A stretch of DNA of 8,337 nucleotides from Spirochaetes bacterium RBG_16_67_19 (lineage in GTDB: Bacteria; Spirochaetota; Spirochaetia; SZUA-6; DRHE01). The translations under genes and the position numbers were made by a program. Location: positions 1-8,337 of the forward strand of contig MIBK01000151.1 of assembly GCA_001829505.1 (NCBI GenBank), written 5' to 3'. Under the pieces are notes generated by a model. It was not told the origin of the DNA. It saw only the letters and a program-made list of their open reading frames with translations, and made no database searches. Each line of letters opens with the position of its first letter. Positions within the stretch are counted from its first letter, which is position 1. Of the stretch, positions 1 to 6,199 are shown one piece after another.

Positions 1-57
1 AGCCTGGTCTACCGGAAAGCCCTGGCCGCCGGGGTCGGATTGAGCATCGAGCTGTAA
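1..57 (+). CDS. C-terminal end of an upstream gene (partial, unidentified)
   Basis: Frame 1 is open from the first base to a TAA stop at 55-57 and encodes 18 residues ending in AAGVGLSIEL. The GC-rich codon use matches the downstream genes, so this is probably a real gene end. The pattern (hydrophobic-Tyr, basic residue, Ala, then Gly and a hydrophobic end) is weakly reminiscent of the C-terminus of Gfo/Idh/MocA oxidoreductases, which often accompany sugar ABC operons. Eighteen residues are too few to assign a family. There is no convincing intrinsic terminator after it: the short A/T stretch at 61-74 has no GC stem. Confidence 0.5.
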   Translation, partial: SLVYRKALAAGVGLSIEL

Positions 58-92
58 CTCCTTTTCCAAAAAAGACTTGCATCATTGCCCAG

Positions 93-102
93 GGACGCGT
101 CC
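93..102. repeat. 10-bp perfect palindrome in the leader
   Basis: GGACGCGTCC reads the same on both strands. It lies 27 bases upstream of the -35 box. Its position would suit an upstream regulator site, but a single 10-bp palindrome in GC-rich DNA can easily arise by chance. No second copy was noticed in the window. Confidence 0.25.
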
Positions 103-126
103 GCTCCGGAAAGAGCACAAACTTTC

Positions 127-142
127 ACTTGACAAATCAAGT
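127..142. promoter_or_regulatory. Inverted repeat over the -35 box, candidate operator
   Basis: ACTTGA-CAAA-TCAAGT is a perfect inverted repeat with 6-bp arms and a 4-bp spacer. It covers the whole -35 hexamer. A dimeric regulator bound here would block RNA polymerase. The geometry is generic and I cannot name a regulator family. No regulator gene is present in the window. Confidence 0.45.
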
Positions 143-156
143 TTTATATGTAAAAT
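129..156 (+). promoter_or_regulatory. Sigma70-type promoter of the transport/catabolic operon
   Basis: A perfect -35 box TTGACA (129-134) is followed after 16 bases by TAAAAT (151-156), which matches the TATAAT consensus at five of six positions. The surrounding 40 bases are AT-rich, in contrast to the GC-rich genes. Transcription would start near 162-164. That leaves an untranslated leader of about 165 bases before the ATG at 328. No other promoter-like pair stood out between the upstream stop codon and the first gene. Confidence 0.75.
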
Positions 157-201
157 GCAAAATAAGCTACGGCAGATGAAGATGGGGGTCGAAGCTGTCA
201 A

Positions 202-211
202 ATTAGCTAAT
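202..211. repeat. 10-bp palindrome in the transcribed leader
   Basis: ATTAGCTAAT is a perfect palindrome about 40 bases downstream of the predicted transcription start. It is followed by AAAGA-A-TCTTT (214-224), another small inverted repeat. Either could be a regulator site or only a by-product of local AT richness. Confidence 0.25.
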
Positions 212-237
212 CGAAAGAATCTTTTTTGATAAGTAAA

Positions 238-247
238 AAGGAGGTGA
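238..247 (+). promoter_or_regulatory. Orphan perfect Shine-Dalgarno sequence in the leader
   Basis: AAGGAGGTGA is a 10-of-10 match to the complement of the 16S rRNA 3' end. No ATG, GTG or TTG follows at a usable distance. The frame that would be read, from ATA at 254 (9 bases after GGAGG), stays open for 25 codons and stops with TGA at 329-331. That stop overlaps the ATG (328) of the binding-protein gene as ATGA. This arrangement would suit a translationally coupled leader peptide with a non-standard start, or a ribosome standby site. An AU-only stem, CTTTTT (221-226) with AAAAAG (235-240), partly overlaps it. Confidence 0.4.
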
Positions 248-292
248 ATCGGGATACGGCTGAAATCGCGTTACGTCAACAGGCAAAGCGTC

Positions 293-307
293 TTGGAAAC
301 GTTCCAA
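293..307. promoter_or_regulatory. Inverted repeat just upstream of the first gene's ribosome binding site
   Basis: TTGGAA-ACG-TTCCAA has perfect 6-bp arms. The centre, AACGTT, resembles the CG-centred cores of LacI-family sugar-regulator operators. As RNA it would form a small hairpin ending 7 bases before the GAGGAGG ribosome binding site. It could be a downstream operator, an RNA element or chance. Confidence 0.3.
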
Positions 308-327
308 CAAAACCGAGGAGGAAAGAG

Positions 328-1356
328 ATGAAAAAAGCAGTAATTCTGCTGCTCGCACTGGCCCTGCTTGCCCCGTTGGCCTTCGCGGCCGGCGCCGGCG
401 AAAAGGGCGCGAAGGCGATGAAGATCGCCTTCTTCGTGTCCGACCTGAGCAACGTGTTCCACCAGGGGCAGTTCACCGAGGCCAAGAAGTACGCCATGGA
501 GAAGTACGGCGCCGAGGTGTACGCTTTCGACGGCAAGTCCGACGGAGCCGTCATGACCCAGAACATCGACCAGGTCGTGGCTCAGGGCATGGACGCGGCC
601 ACCCTGCACATCTGGGATCAGGAAGCCGCCAAGCCCGGCGTTCTGGCCGCCTTGGAAAAGGGCATCATCATGACCTCTTTCTTCAGCCCGCTGGCCGACA
701 CCGGGATTCCCACCGCCCGCAGCGACGAGGCGGGAGTCTCCTTCGCCATGGGCGTGGAGATGGCCAAGCAGTGGAAGGCCGCCTTCCCCAGCAAGCCCAT
801 CGTCATGGTCCAGCTGGGCTGGCCCAACCACACGGAAGTGAAATCCGGACGCACCGACCCCTTCGTGAAGGGCGTGCTGTCCGTGGATGCCAAGGCTACC
901 AACCTGGGCTGCCTGGACGCCAGCAAGGGCCCGGACGCCGCCAAGCAGATCATCCTGGACCTGGTCACCCAGCGCCCGGACGTCAACCTGATCTACTCCG
1001 AGGCCTCCAACCTGACCGTGGGCACGATGGCCGCGCTGACCCAGGCCGGCAGGGGCAAGATGAACAACGGCAAGCCGCTCACCGAGATCGTCGCCAGCGT
1101 CGACTTTGACGAGGTGGAGATGAAGAGCGTGTACGATCCCGGCAGCTCCCTGAAGCTGTCCATGGGCCTGCCGCCCATGGAGACCGGCCGCGGCCGCATC
1201 GACCTGATCATGGACATCAAGGCCGGCAAGGTGAAGATGACCTCGCAGCCCGCGCAGGAGCTATTCTACAAGGCGTACAACATCTCCTTCTATACGATGA
1301 AGCGCGCCAACGCGGTGAAGTGGCTGAACACCCAGTTCGGCACCAACGTTCAATAG
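328..1356 (+). CDS. Periplasmic sugar-binding protein of an ABC importer (RbsB-like, Peripla_BP_4 type)
   Basis: This 342-residue protein would capture the substrate in the periplasm and deliver it to the permeases encoded downstream. The start is the ATG at 328, six bases after a strong GAGGAGG (315-321). It begins with MKKA and a hydrophobic run ending AFA, giving a signal peptide of about 20 residues with no lipobox Cys, so the mature protein should be soluble. The mature part opens with the typical first strand KIAFFVSDLSNVFHQGQ and has the two-lobed type I periplasmic-binding-protein layout: TLHIWDQ ends the N-lobe half-repeat, and VASVDFDEVE lies near the hinge. A longer in-frame reading from TTG at 226 would put 34 charged residues before the signal peptide and is rejected. 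The gene is first in the operon and is separated from the ATPase gene by a stable hairpin. The family binds pentoses, hexoses, polyols, autoinducer-2 and similar ligands; the actual ligand is unknown. Confidence 0.95.
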   Translation: MKKAVILLLALALLAPLAFAAGAGEKGAKAMKIAFFVSDLSNVFHQGQFTEAKKYAMEKYGAEVYAFDGKSDGAVMTQNIDQVVAQGMDAATLHIWDQEAAKPGVLAALEKGIIMTSFFSPLADTGIPTARSDEAGVSFAMGVEMAKQWKAAFPSKPIVMVQLGWPNHTEVKSGRTDPFVKGVLSVDAKATNLGCLDASKGPDAAKQIILDLVTQRPDVNLIYSEASNLTVGTMAALTQAGRGKMNNGKPLTEIVASVDFDEVEMKSVYDPGSSLKLSMGLPPMETGRGRIDLIMDIKAGKVKMTSQPAQELFYKAYNISFYTMKRANAVKWLNTQFGTNVQ

Positions 1357-1366
1357 AGTATCCCAT

Positions 1367-1395
1367 CCGGGAGGAGGCGGGGAGCCTCCTCCCGG
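1367..1395 (+). promoter_or_regulatory. Perfect 12-bp intercistronic hairpin between binding protein and ATPase genes
   Basis: CCGGGAGGAGGC (1367-1378), loop GGGGA, then GCCTCCTCCCGG (1384-1395) forms a mismatch-free, very GC-rich stem in the 58-base gap. TCTATAG follows instead of a T run, so it is not a standard intrinsic terminator. In other importer operons, hairpins at this place stabilise the 3' end of the binding-protein message and reduce expression of the membrane components. The left arm contains an SD-like GGGAGGAGG that would be masked. The ATPase gene's own GGAG (1404-1407) lies outside the stem. Confidence 0.8.
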
Positions 1396-1414
1396 TCTAT
1401 AGTGGAGCGGGGGC

Positions 1415-2911
1415 ATGAAGCTGACCGAAAACGTGCTGGAGATCAGGAACTTGCTGAAGGACTTCCCCAGCGTGCGGGCGGTGAACGACGTCAGTTTCGA
1501 CATCAAGCGCAACAGCGTCCATTGCCTGGTCGGGGAGAACGGCGCGGGGAAATCCACCCTGATCAAGATCCTCACCGGGGCCTACAGCAAGTCCGGCGGC
1601 AGGATCCTGCTGAACGGCGAGGAGTACAATCCGCATAATCCCCGCGACGCCAAGCAGAAGGGCATCAGCACCCTGTTCCAGGAGCTCAACGTGGTGGACC
1701 AGCTCACCGTCGCCGAGAACCTCACCCTGGGGATGGAGGACACGACGCTGGGCTTCCTGCGCAAGACCGACAAGATCAACAAGATGGTCAGCGTGATGAA
1801 CAGCCTGGAGCCTTCCATCAAACCGCGCCAGCTGGTCTCCGCCCTGAGCGTGGCCAAGAAGCAGATCGTGGAGATCGCCAAGGCGGTGGCCACGGAGTCC
1901 GACATCATCATCATGGACGAGCCCACGGCGGCGATTTCCGAAGGGGAGATCGCCCGCCTGTTCCAGATCGTCAGGGGGTTGCGGGCCAAGAACGTCACCG
2001 TGATCTACATCTCCCACCGCCTGGACGAGATCTTCGAGCTGGGGGACTACGTGACGGTGATGCGGGACGGAAAGCACATCGACACCCGCCCGGTGTCGGC
2101 GATCCAGGACCGCTCGGAGCTGATCCGCATGATGATCGGCAAAACGGTGTTCGAGGCCTACACCCCGAAGCCGGAGCGCTCCCGCGAGCTCGTCTTACGG
2201 TGCAGAAACCTGACCAACCACAAGCTGGGCGGCATTTCCTTCGAGGTGCGGGCGGGGGAGATCGCGGGCTTCTACGGCCTGGTGGGCGCCGGCAAGACCG
2301 AGCTGGCCCGCGCCATCTACGGGGTGGACGAGTACCAGGGGGAGATCCTGTTCAAGGGCCGGAAGCTCGCCCCCTCCCCGGACAAGGTGATCGCGGCGGG
2401 GATCGCCCTGGTGCCGGAGGAAAGGCGCTCGCAGGGGCTGTTCACCATCCTGACCATCCGCGGCAACGTGCCGGTTATGAACATGGCCAAGGTCTCCCGC
2501 CACGGCTTCATCAATTCGGCCCAGGAACGCAAAGTGACGCAGGAGTACATCGAAAAGCTGCGCATCGCCACCAGCAGCACGGAAAAGGAAGTCATCAAGC
2601 TGTCCGGGGGCAACCAGCAGAAGGTGGTCTTCTCCAAGTGCCTGTTCGCCGACGCCGACTTGTTGATGCTGGACGAGCCGACCCGGGGCATCGACGTGGG
2701 GGCCAAGAGCGAGATCTACGGCATCATCCGCCGGCTGTCCGAGGAGGGCAAAGCCATCCTGATCTTCTCCTCGGAGCTGCCGGAGATCATGAACATCTGC
2801 GACAGCATTTATCTATTGTATGACGGGAATCTGAAGGCCTCGCTGCAGAACGGCCCGGACATCGACAGCGAGAAGATCATCCACATCGTCACGGGTGGAG
2901 AGGGAAAGTGA
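1415..2911 (+). CDS. Sugar ABC importer ATPase with two nucleotide-binding domains (RbsA/MglA/XylG type)
   Basis: This 498-residue cytoplasmic protein powers import and has the usual family length. Domain 1 carries Walker A GENGAGKST (40-48), Q-loop FQEL (Gln89), signature LSVAKKQ (144-150), Walker B IIIMDEPT (164-171) and the switch His in ISHR (201). Domain 2 carries Walker A GLVGAGKT (288-295), the family's VPEERRSQGL (333-342), signature LSGGNQQK (397-404), Walker B LLMLDEPTRG (416-425) and SSELPE, where Ser replaces the switch His as is usual in this family. Domain 2 keeps the Walker A Lys (294); in E. coli RbsA, as I recall, it is Arg. The start is ATG 1415, seven bases after GGAG. The end overlaps the next gene by 4 bases (GTGA), suggesting translational coupling. 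The substrate cannot be read from the ATPase. Confidence 0.97.
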   Translation: MKLTENVLEIRNLLKDFPSVRAVNDVSFDIKRNSVHCLVGENGAGKSTLIKILTGAYSKSGGRILLNGEEYNPHNPRDAKQKGISTLFQELNVVDQLTVAENLTLGMEDTTLGFLRKTDKINKMVSVMNSLEPSIKPRQLVSALSVAKKQIVEIAKAVATESDIIIMDEPTAAISEGEIARLFQIVRGLRAKNVTVIYISHRLDEIFELGDYVTVMRDGKHIDTRPVSAIQDRSELIRMMIGKTVFEAYTPKPERSRELVLRCRNLTNHKLGGISFEVRAGEIAGFYGLVGAGKTELARAIYGVDEYQGEILFKGRKLAPSPDKVIAAGIALVPEERRSQGLFTILTIRGNVPVMNMAKVSRHGFINSAQERKVTQEYIEKLRIATSSTEKEVIKLSGGNQQKVVFSKCLFADADLLMLDEPTRGIDVGAKSEIYGIIRRLSEEGKAILIFSSELPEIMNICDSIYLLYDGNLKASLQNGPDIDSEKIIHIVTGGEGK

Positions 2912-3912
2912 AGACCAACCTCGGCGCCCGGATCAGCAACGAGAGCTTCCTCAGCCTGTTCATGCTCGGCGTGCTGGTGGTCCTGTTCGGAGTGGCCTGC
3001 CTGTTCGTGCCCAACTTCTACCGGCCCCAGAACATGGTCAACATCCTGACCAACAACTGGTTCATCGTCATCCTGGGCATCGGGGTCACCTTCCTGCTGA
3101 TCACCGGCAACTTCGACATGTCCGTGGGCGGCAACATCGCCATGACCGGCGTGCTCTCGGTCTGGTTCTGCCAGGCCGCGGGCGTGTCGCAGAACGCGCT
3201 GGCCAACGGCCTGGGCCTGCCGTACACCGCGGCCCTGGTCCTGGCCCTCATGTGCGCCATGGGCATCGGGGCGATCAACGCCTTCTTCATCGCCCGCCTC
3301 AAGGTGCCTTCCATCATCATCACCTTGGGCACGATGATGCTGGCCCGCGGCGTGGCCCAGATCGTCACCCGCGGCGCGCAGCGCAACACCAGCCTGCCGG
3401 ACGCCTTCGGGGTCCTGGGCAACACCGCCATCCCGGGCACCTCCGTGAAGGTCGCGGTGCTGGTGATGATCGTCCTGGTGGTCGCGGCCTTCGTCTTCGA
3501 GAAGCTGACCGTGGCCGGCCGGCGCACCTACCTGATCGGGGCCAACCCCGAGGCGGCCAGGCTTTCCGGGATCAAGGTGGCCAGGCACATCACCCTGCTG
3601 TACCTGGCCAGCGGCCTGCTGGCCGGCATCACCGGCATCCTGCTGGCCTCCGAGTTCAAGGCCGGGGTGTCCGGCCGCGCGGCCGGCTACGAGTTCGACG
3701 CGCTGGTGATCGCCCTGCTGGGCGGGGTCAGCATCGCGGGCGGTTTCGGCTCCGTGCTGGGCATGTTCGTGGGCGCGGTCATCCTTTCGGTGGTGACCAC
3801 CGCGGCCACCGGGCTGCTGCTCTCCCCGGACTGGCAGTTCACCCTCAAGGGCCTCGTTACCTTCATCGCCATCCTGGCCCAACGCTTCGCCCTGGACAGG
3901 AGGAAAGCGTGA
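2908..3912 (+). CDS. Sugar ABC importer permease 1 (RbsC-like, BPD_transp_2 family)
   Basis: This is a 334-residue inner-membrane subunit with a very hydrophobic, multi-helix sequence. The family hallmark in the second quarter of the fold is GNFDMSVGG (67-75; the usual form is G-x-I-D-L-S-V-G). The cytoplasmic coupling segment GANPEAARLSGI (211-222) would contact the ATPase. The loop LGGVSIAGGFGSVLG (271-285) is typical near the C-terminus. Translation starts at GTG 2908 after GGAGAGGGAAA, inside the GTGA overlap with the ATPase stop. The next gene overlaps it in the same way. It is clearly different from permease 2, so the pair probably forms a heterodimeric channel; RbsC itself is thought to work as a homodimer. 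Confidence 0.95.
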   Translation: MKTNLGARISNESFLSLFMLGVLVVLFGVACLFVPNFYRPQNMVNILTNNWFIVILGIGVTFLLITGNFDMSVGGNIAMTGVLSVWFCQAAGVSQNALANGLGLPYTAALVLALMCAMGIGAINAFFIARLKVPSIIITLGTMMLARGVAQIVTRGAQRNTSLPDAFGVLGNTAIPGTSVKVAVLVMIVLVVAAFVFEKLTVAGRRTYLIGANPEAARLSGIKVARHITLLYLASGLLAGITGILLASEFKAGVSGRAAGYEFDALVIALLGGVSIAGGFGSVLGMFVGAVILSVVTTAATGLLLSPDWQFTLKGLVTFIAILAQRFALDRRKA

Positions 3913-4907
3913 ACGGGGAGGCCTGGCGGGCAGGGATCAAGAAATACTACATCTACGTGGTGCTGGCCCTGATCGTGATCCTGTTCAGCGTGGTGAAGCT
4001 GGGCCAGGTCCAGATGTTCGGCCGCGGGCATTTCCTCAGCCCCGACAGCCTCATCAACCTGCTGCGCACCGCCGTGCCCATCCTGACCCTGAGCGGGGCC
4101 TTCACCCTGCTGATGATCTCCGGCTACATCGACCTGTCGGTGGGCAGCGCCATGAGCCTGGCCGCGGTGGTGTTCGCCCTGATGGTCCTCAACGGCTTCT
4201 CCTTCCTGCCGGCATTGCTGGCCACCCTGCTTCTGGGCGTGGGCATGGGCTGGCTCAACGGCCTGCTGGTCATGAAGCTGCGCATCACCCCGGTGATCGC
4301 CACCCTGGTCACCCTGAACCTGTTCAAGGGCATCGCCCTGCTGATCGTGCCCCACGGCCTGTCGGCCATCAAGGGCAGCGCGGAAAAGCTCATGCCCGCC
4401 TGGATCAACGACTACGCGCGCAAGGCGGTCCTGCTCGGGCTGCCCTGGGCCTTCTATGCCGCGATCCTGGTGATCGCCATCCTGGCGGTCGTGCAGAGGA
4501 AGACCATCCTGGGTAAATACGCCGCGGCCATCGGAGGAAACCGCACCGCGGCGGAGCTGTCCGGGATCAACGCGGTGCGGATGGGGTGGCTGCTGTACAT
4601 CCTCGTAGGCTTTTTCGCGGCCCTGGCCGGGCTGGCCCGGGCCAGCTACATGTCGCTAGGCGATCCGCTTTCCGGCGACGGCATGGAACTGGACAACATC
4701 ATCGCCGTGCTGCTGGGGGGAACGGCCTTTTCCGGGGGCGAAGGCTCGGTGTTGAAGACGATCATCGGCGCGCTGATCATCATGTGCGTGACCACGGGGC
4801 TGATGACCGTCATACCGGCTTTCTGGCAGGTCATGGCCAAGGGCAGCGTGCTGCTGCTGGCCGTGGTGCTCAACCATTTGCTGGTGCGCGCCAGGGCCAG
4901 GGCCTGA
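3909..4907 (+). CDS. Sugar ABC importer permease 2 (RbsC-like, BPD_transp_2 family)
   Basis: This is a 332-residue second inner-membrane subunit. A basic cytoplasmic N-terminus (RAGIKKYY) precedes the first helix. The family motif GYIDLSVGS (72-80) is closer to consensus than in permease 1. The coupling segment IGGNRTAAELSGI (208-220) and the loop LLGGTAFSGGEGSVLKT (268-284) follow in the expected order. The C-terminus is basic (RARARA). The start is GTG 3909, four bases after AGGAGG and within a GTGA overlap with permease 1. The same frame stays open upstream inside permease 1, but that part is Arg/Pro/Gly-rich and not membrane-like, so it is not coding. Having two permease genes and one double ATPase matches the usual layout of importers in this family that use paired permeases. 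Confidence 0.95.
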   Translation: MNGEAWRAGIKKYYIYVVLALIVILFSVVKLGQVQMFGRGHFLSPDSLINLLRTAVPILTLSGAFTLLMISGYIDLSVGSAMSLAAVVFALMVLNGFSFLPALLATLLLGVGMGWLNGLLVMKLRITPVIATLVTLNLFKGIALLIVPHGLSAIKGSAEKLMPAWINDYARKAVLLGLPWAFYAAILVIAILAVVQRKTILGKYAAAIGGNRTAAELSGINAVRMGWLLYILVGFFAALAGLARASYMSLGDPLSGDGMELDNIIAVLLGGTAFSGGEGSVLKTIIGALIIMCVTTGLMTVIPAFWQVMAKGSVLLLAVVLNHLLVRARARA

Positions 4908-4930
4908 AGGCGCGCGGAAGGATGAGGGAG

Positions 4931-6199
4931 ATGACGGGAAGGCAGAGAGTTCGGGCGGCGCTGGAGCACCGGCAGCCGGACCGGGTGCCGCTGGATTTCG
5001 GCGGCTGCAACCAGACCACGGCGCACGTGGGGGTCATCGCCGGGCTGCGCGAGCATTACGGGCTGGAGCGCAGGCCCGTGCAGGTGGAGGAGCCCTATAC
5101 CATGATGGGGCGCTTCGACGAGGACCTCAAAGCCGCGCTGGGAGTGGACGTGGATGCCCTGCTGCCCCTGGGCACCTTCTTCGGGGTGCCCCGCGACGAC
5201 TGGAAAGACTACACCATGGAGGACGGCCTCGCCGTGCGGGTGCCCAAGGGCTTCAATGTCACGCGGGATCCCAACGGCAACATCTACGCCTATCCAGAGG
5301 GGGATACCTCCGTACCGGCCAGCGGGGTCATGCCCAAGGGCGGCTGGTACTTCGACGCCATCATCCGCCAGCCGCCCCTGCCGGCCGACGACCGGGACCT
5401 GCGCCTCGCGGACAACCTGGAGGAGTTCACGGAGGTCACCCAGGCGGAGCTGGACTTCCTGGCCGCGCAGCTGCCGGCCAACCGGCAAAGCGGCCGGGCC
5501 CTGTTCGGGGTGGTGCCCGGCGCCGGACTGGGCGACATCGCCTGCGTGCCCGGGCCCTGGCTGAAGCACCCCAAGGGCATCCGGGACATCACCGAGTGGT
5601 ACATCTCCACGGCCAGCCGGCGGGAGTTCCTGCACCGCCTGTTCGACCGGCAGACGGACATCGTGCTCGCCAACCTGGCGAAGATCCACCGCGCGGTCGG
5701 CGAGGCCATGGACCTGGCCTGGGTCTGCGGGACGGATTTCGGCACGCAGAGCTCCACCTTCTGCTCGCCGCAGACCTACACGGAGCTCTACCAGCCCTAT
5801 TACCTGAAGGTCAACAACTGGATTCACCGTAACACCAAGTGGAAGACCTTCAAGCACTGCTGCGGCTCGGTAACCACCTTGATGGAGGGGTTCATCGATT
5901 CCGGCTTCGACGTGCTCAACCCGGTGCAGTGGACCGCGGCCAACATGGAGCCCAAGGGGCTCAAGGAAAAGTTCGGCGACCGGATCGTTTTCTGGGGCGG
6001 CGGGGTGGACACCCAGCGGACCCTGCCCTTCGGGACCCCGGCCCAGGTGCGGCAGGAGGTCCTGAGGGCCTGCGAGATCTTCGCCCCCGGAGGCGGCTTC
6101 GTCTTCAATACCATCCACAACGTACAGGCCAGGACGCCGATCCAGAACGTGATCGCCATGCTGGAGGCGGTTAAAGAATTTAATGGAGGACAGAGATGA
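4931..6199 (+). CDS. URO-D-fold protein of the catabolic / methyltransferase-like group, not HemE
   Basis: This is a 422-residue cytoplasmic protein of the uroporphyrinogen decarboxylase superfamily (PF01208). ATG 4931 is chosen over ATG 4922 because GGAAGGA (4916-4922) is then 8 bases away and the product begins MTGRQRVRAALEHRQPDRVPLDFGG, the usual opening of this group. Other group features are GTDFGTQ (267-273), HCCGSV (309-314), FWGGGVDTQ (354-362) and APGGGFVFNTIHNVQ (385-399). The HemE motif RQAGRY is absent, and at 422 residues it is longer than HemE (about 350), with extra sequence mainly in the first half. His309 and Cys311 match the H-x-C zinc ligands of MtaA/MtbA methyltransferases, but the third-ligand position appears to be Gly388 (Cys381 lies nearby). 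No corrinoid protein is encoded here. It sits 23 bases after the permease gene and overlaps the dehydrogenase gene by ATGA. The reaction is unknown; C-C cleavage, decarboxylation or methyl transfer are all possible. Confidence 0.88.
   Translation: MTGRQRVRAALEHRQPDRVPLDFGGCNQTTAHVGVIAGLREHYGLERRPVQVEEPYTMMGRFDEDLKAALGVDVDALLPLGTFFGVPRDDWKDYTMEDGLAVRVPKGFNVTRDPNGNIYAYPEGDTSVPASGVMPKGGWYFDAIIRQPPLPADDRDLRLADNLEEFTEVTQAELDFLAAQLPANRQSGRALFGVVPGAGLGDIACVPGPWLKHPKGIRDITEWYISTASRREFLHRLFDRQTDIVLANLAKIHRAVGEAMDLAWVCGTDFGTQSSTFCSPQTYTELYQPYYLKVNNWIHRNTKWKTFKHCCGSVTTLMEGFIDSGFDVLNPVQWTAANMEPKGLKEKFGDRIVFWGGGVDTQRTLPFGTPAQVRQEVLRACEIFAPGGGFVFNTIHNVQARTPIQNVIAMLEAVKEFNGGQR

Noticed and set aside
58..120. 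Terminator for the upstream gene
   Set aside because: The only stems seen (GCTC/GAGC at 103-116 and a short A/T pairing at 61-74) are weak and lack a following T run.
155..229. A 24-codon open frame from ATG 155 (MQNKLRQMKM...)
   Set aside because: The ATG overlaps the -10 box, upstream of the likely transcription start, and has no ribosome binding site.
226..327. TTG at 226 as an extended start for the binding protein
   Set aside because: It would place 34 polar, charged residues before a complete signal peptide. ATG 328 has its own strong GAGGAGG at ideal spacing.
1367..1400. Intercistronic hairpin as an intrinsic terminator
   Set aside because: No T run follows the stem, and the next genes are in the same functional unit. 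It is better read as an RNA-stability or attenuation element.
4922..4930. ATG 4922 as the start of the URO-D-like gene
   Set aside because: The GGAAGG directly abuts it, leaving no spacing. ATG 4931 has proper spacing and gives the family's usual MT-x-R opening.
4931..6199. Haem biosynthesis gene hemE
   Set aside because: The RQAGRY substrate motif is absent, the protein is too long, it contains an H-x-C metal-type motif, and the context is a sugar catabolic operon.
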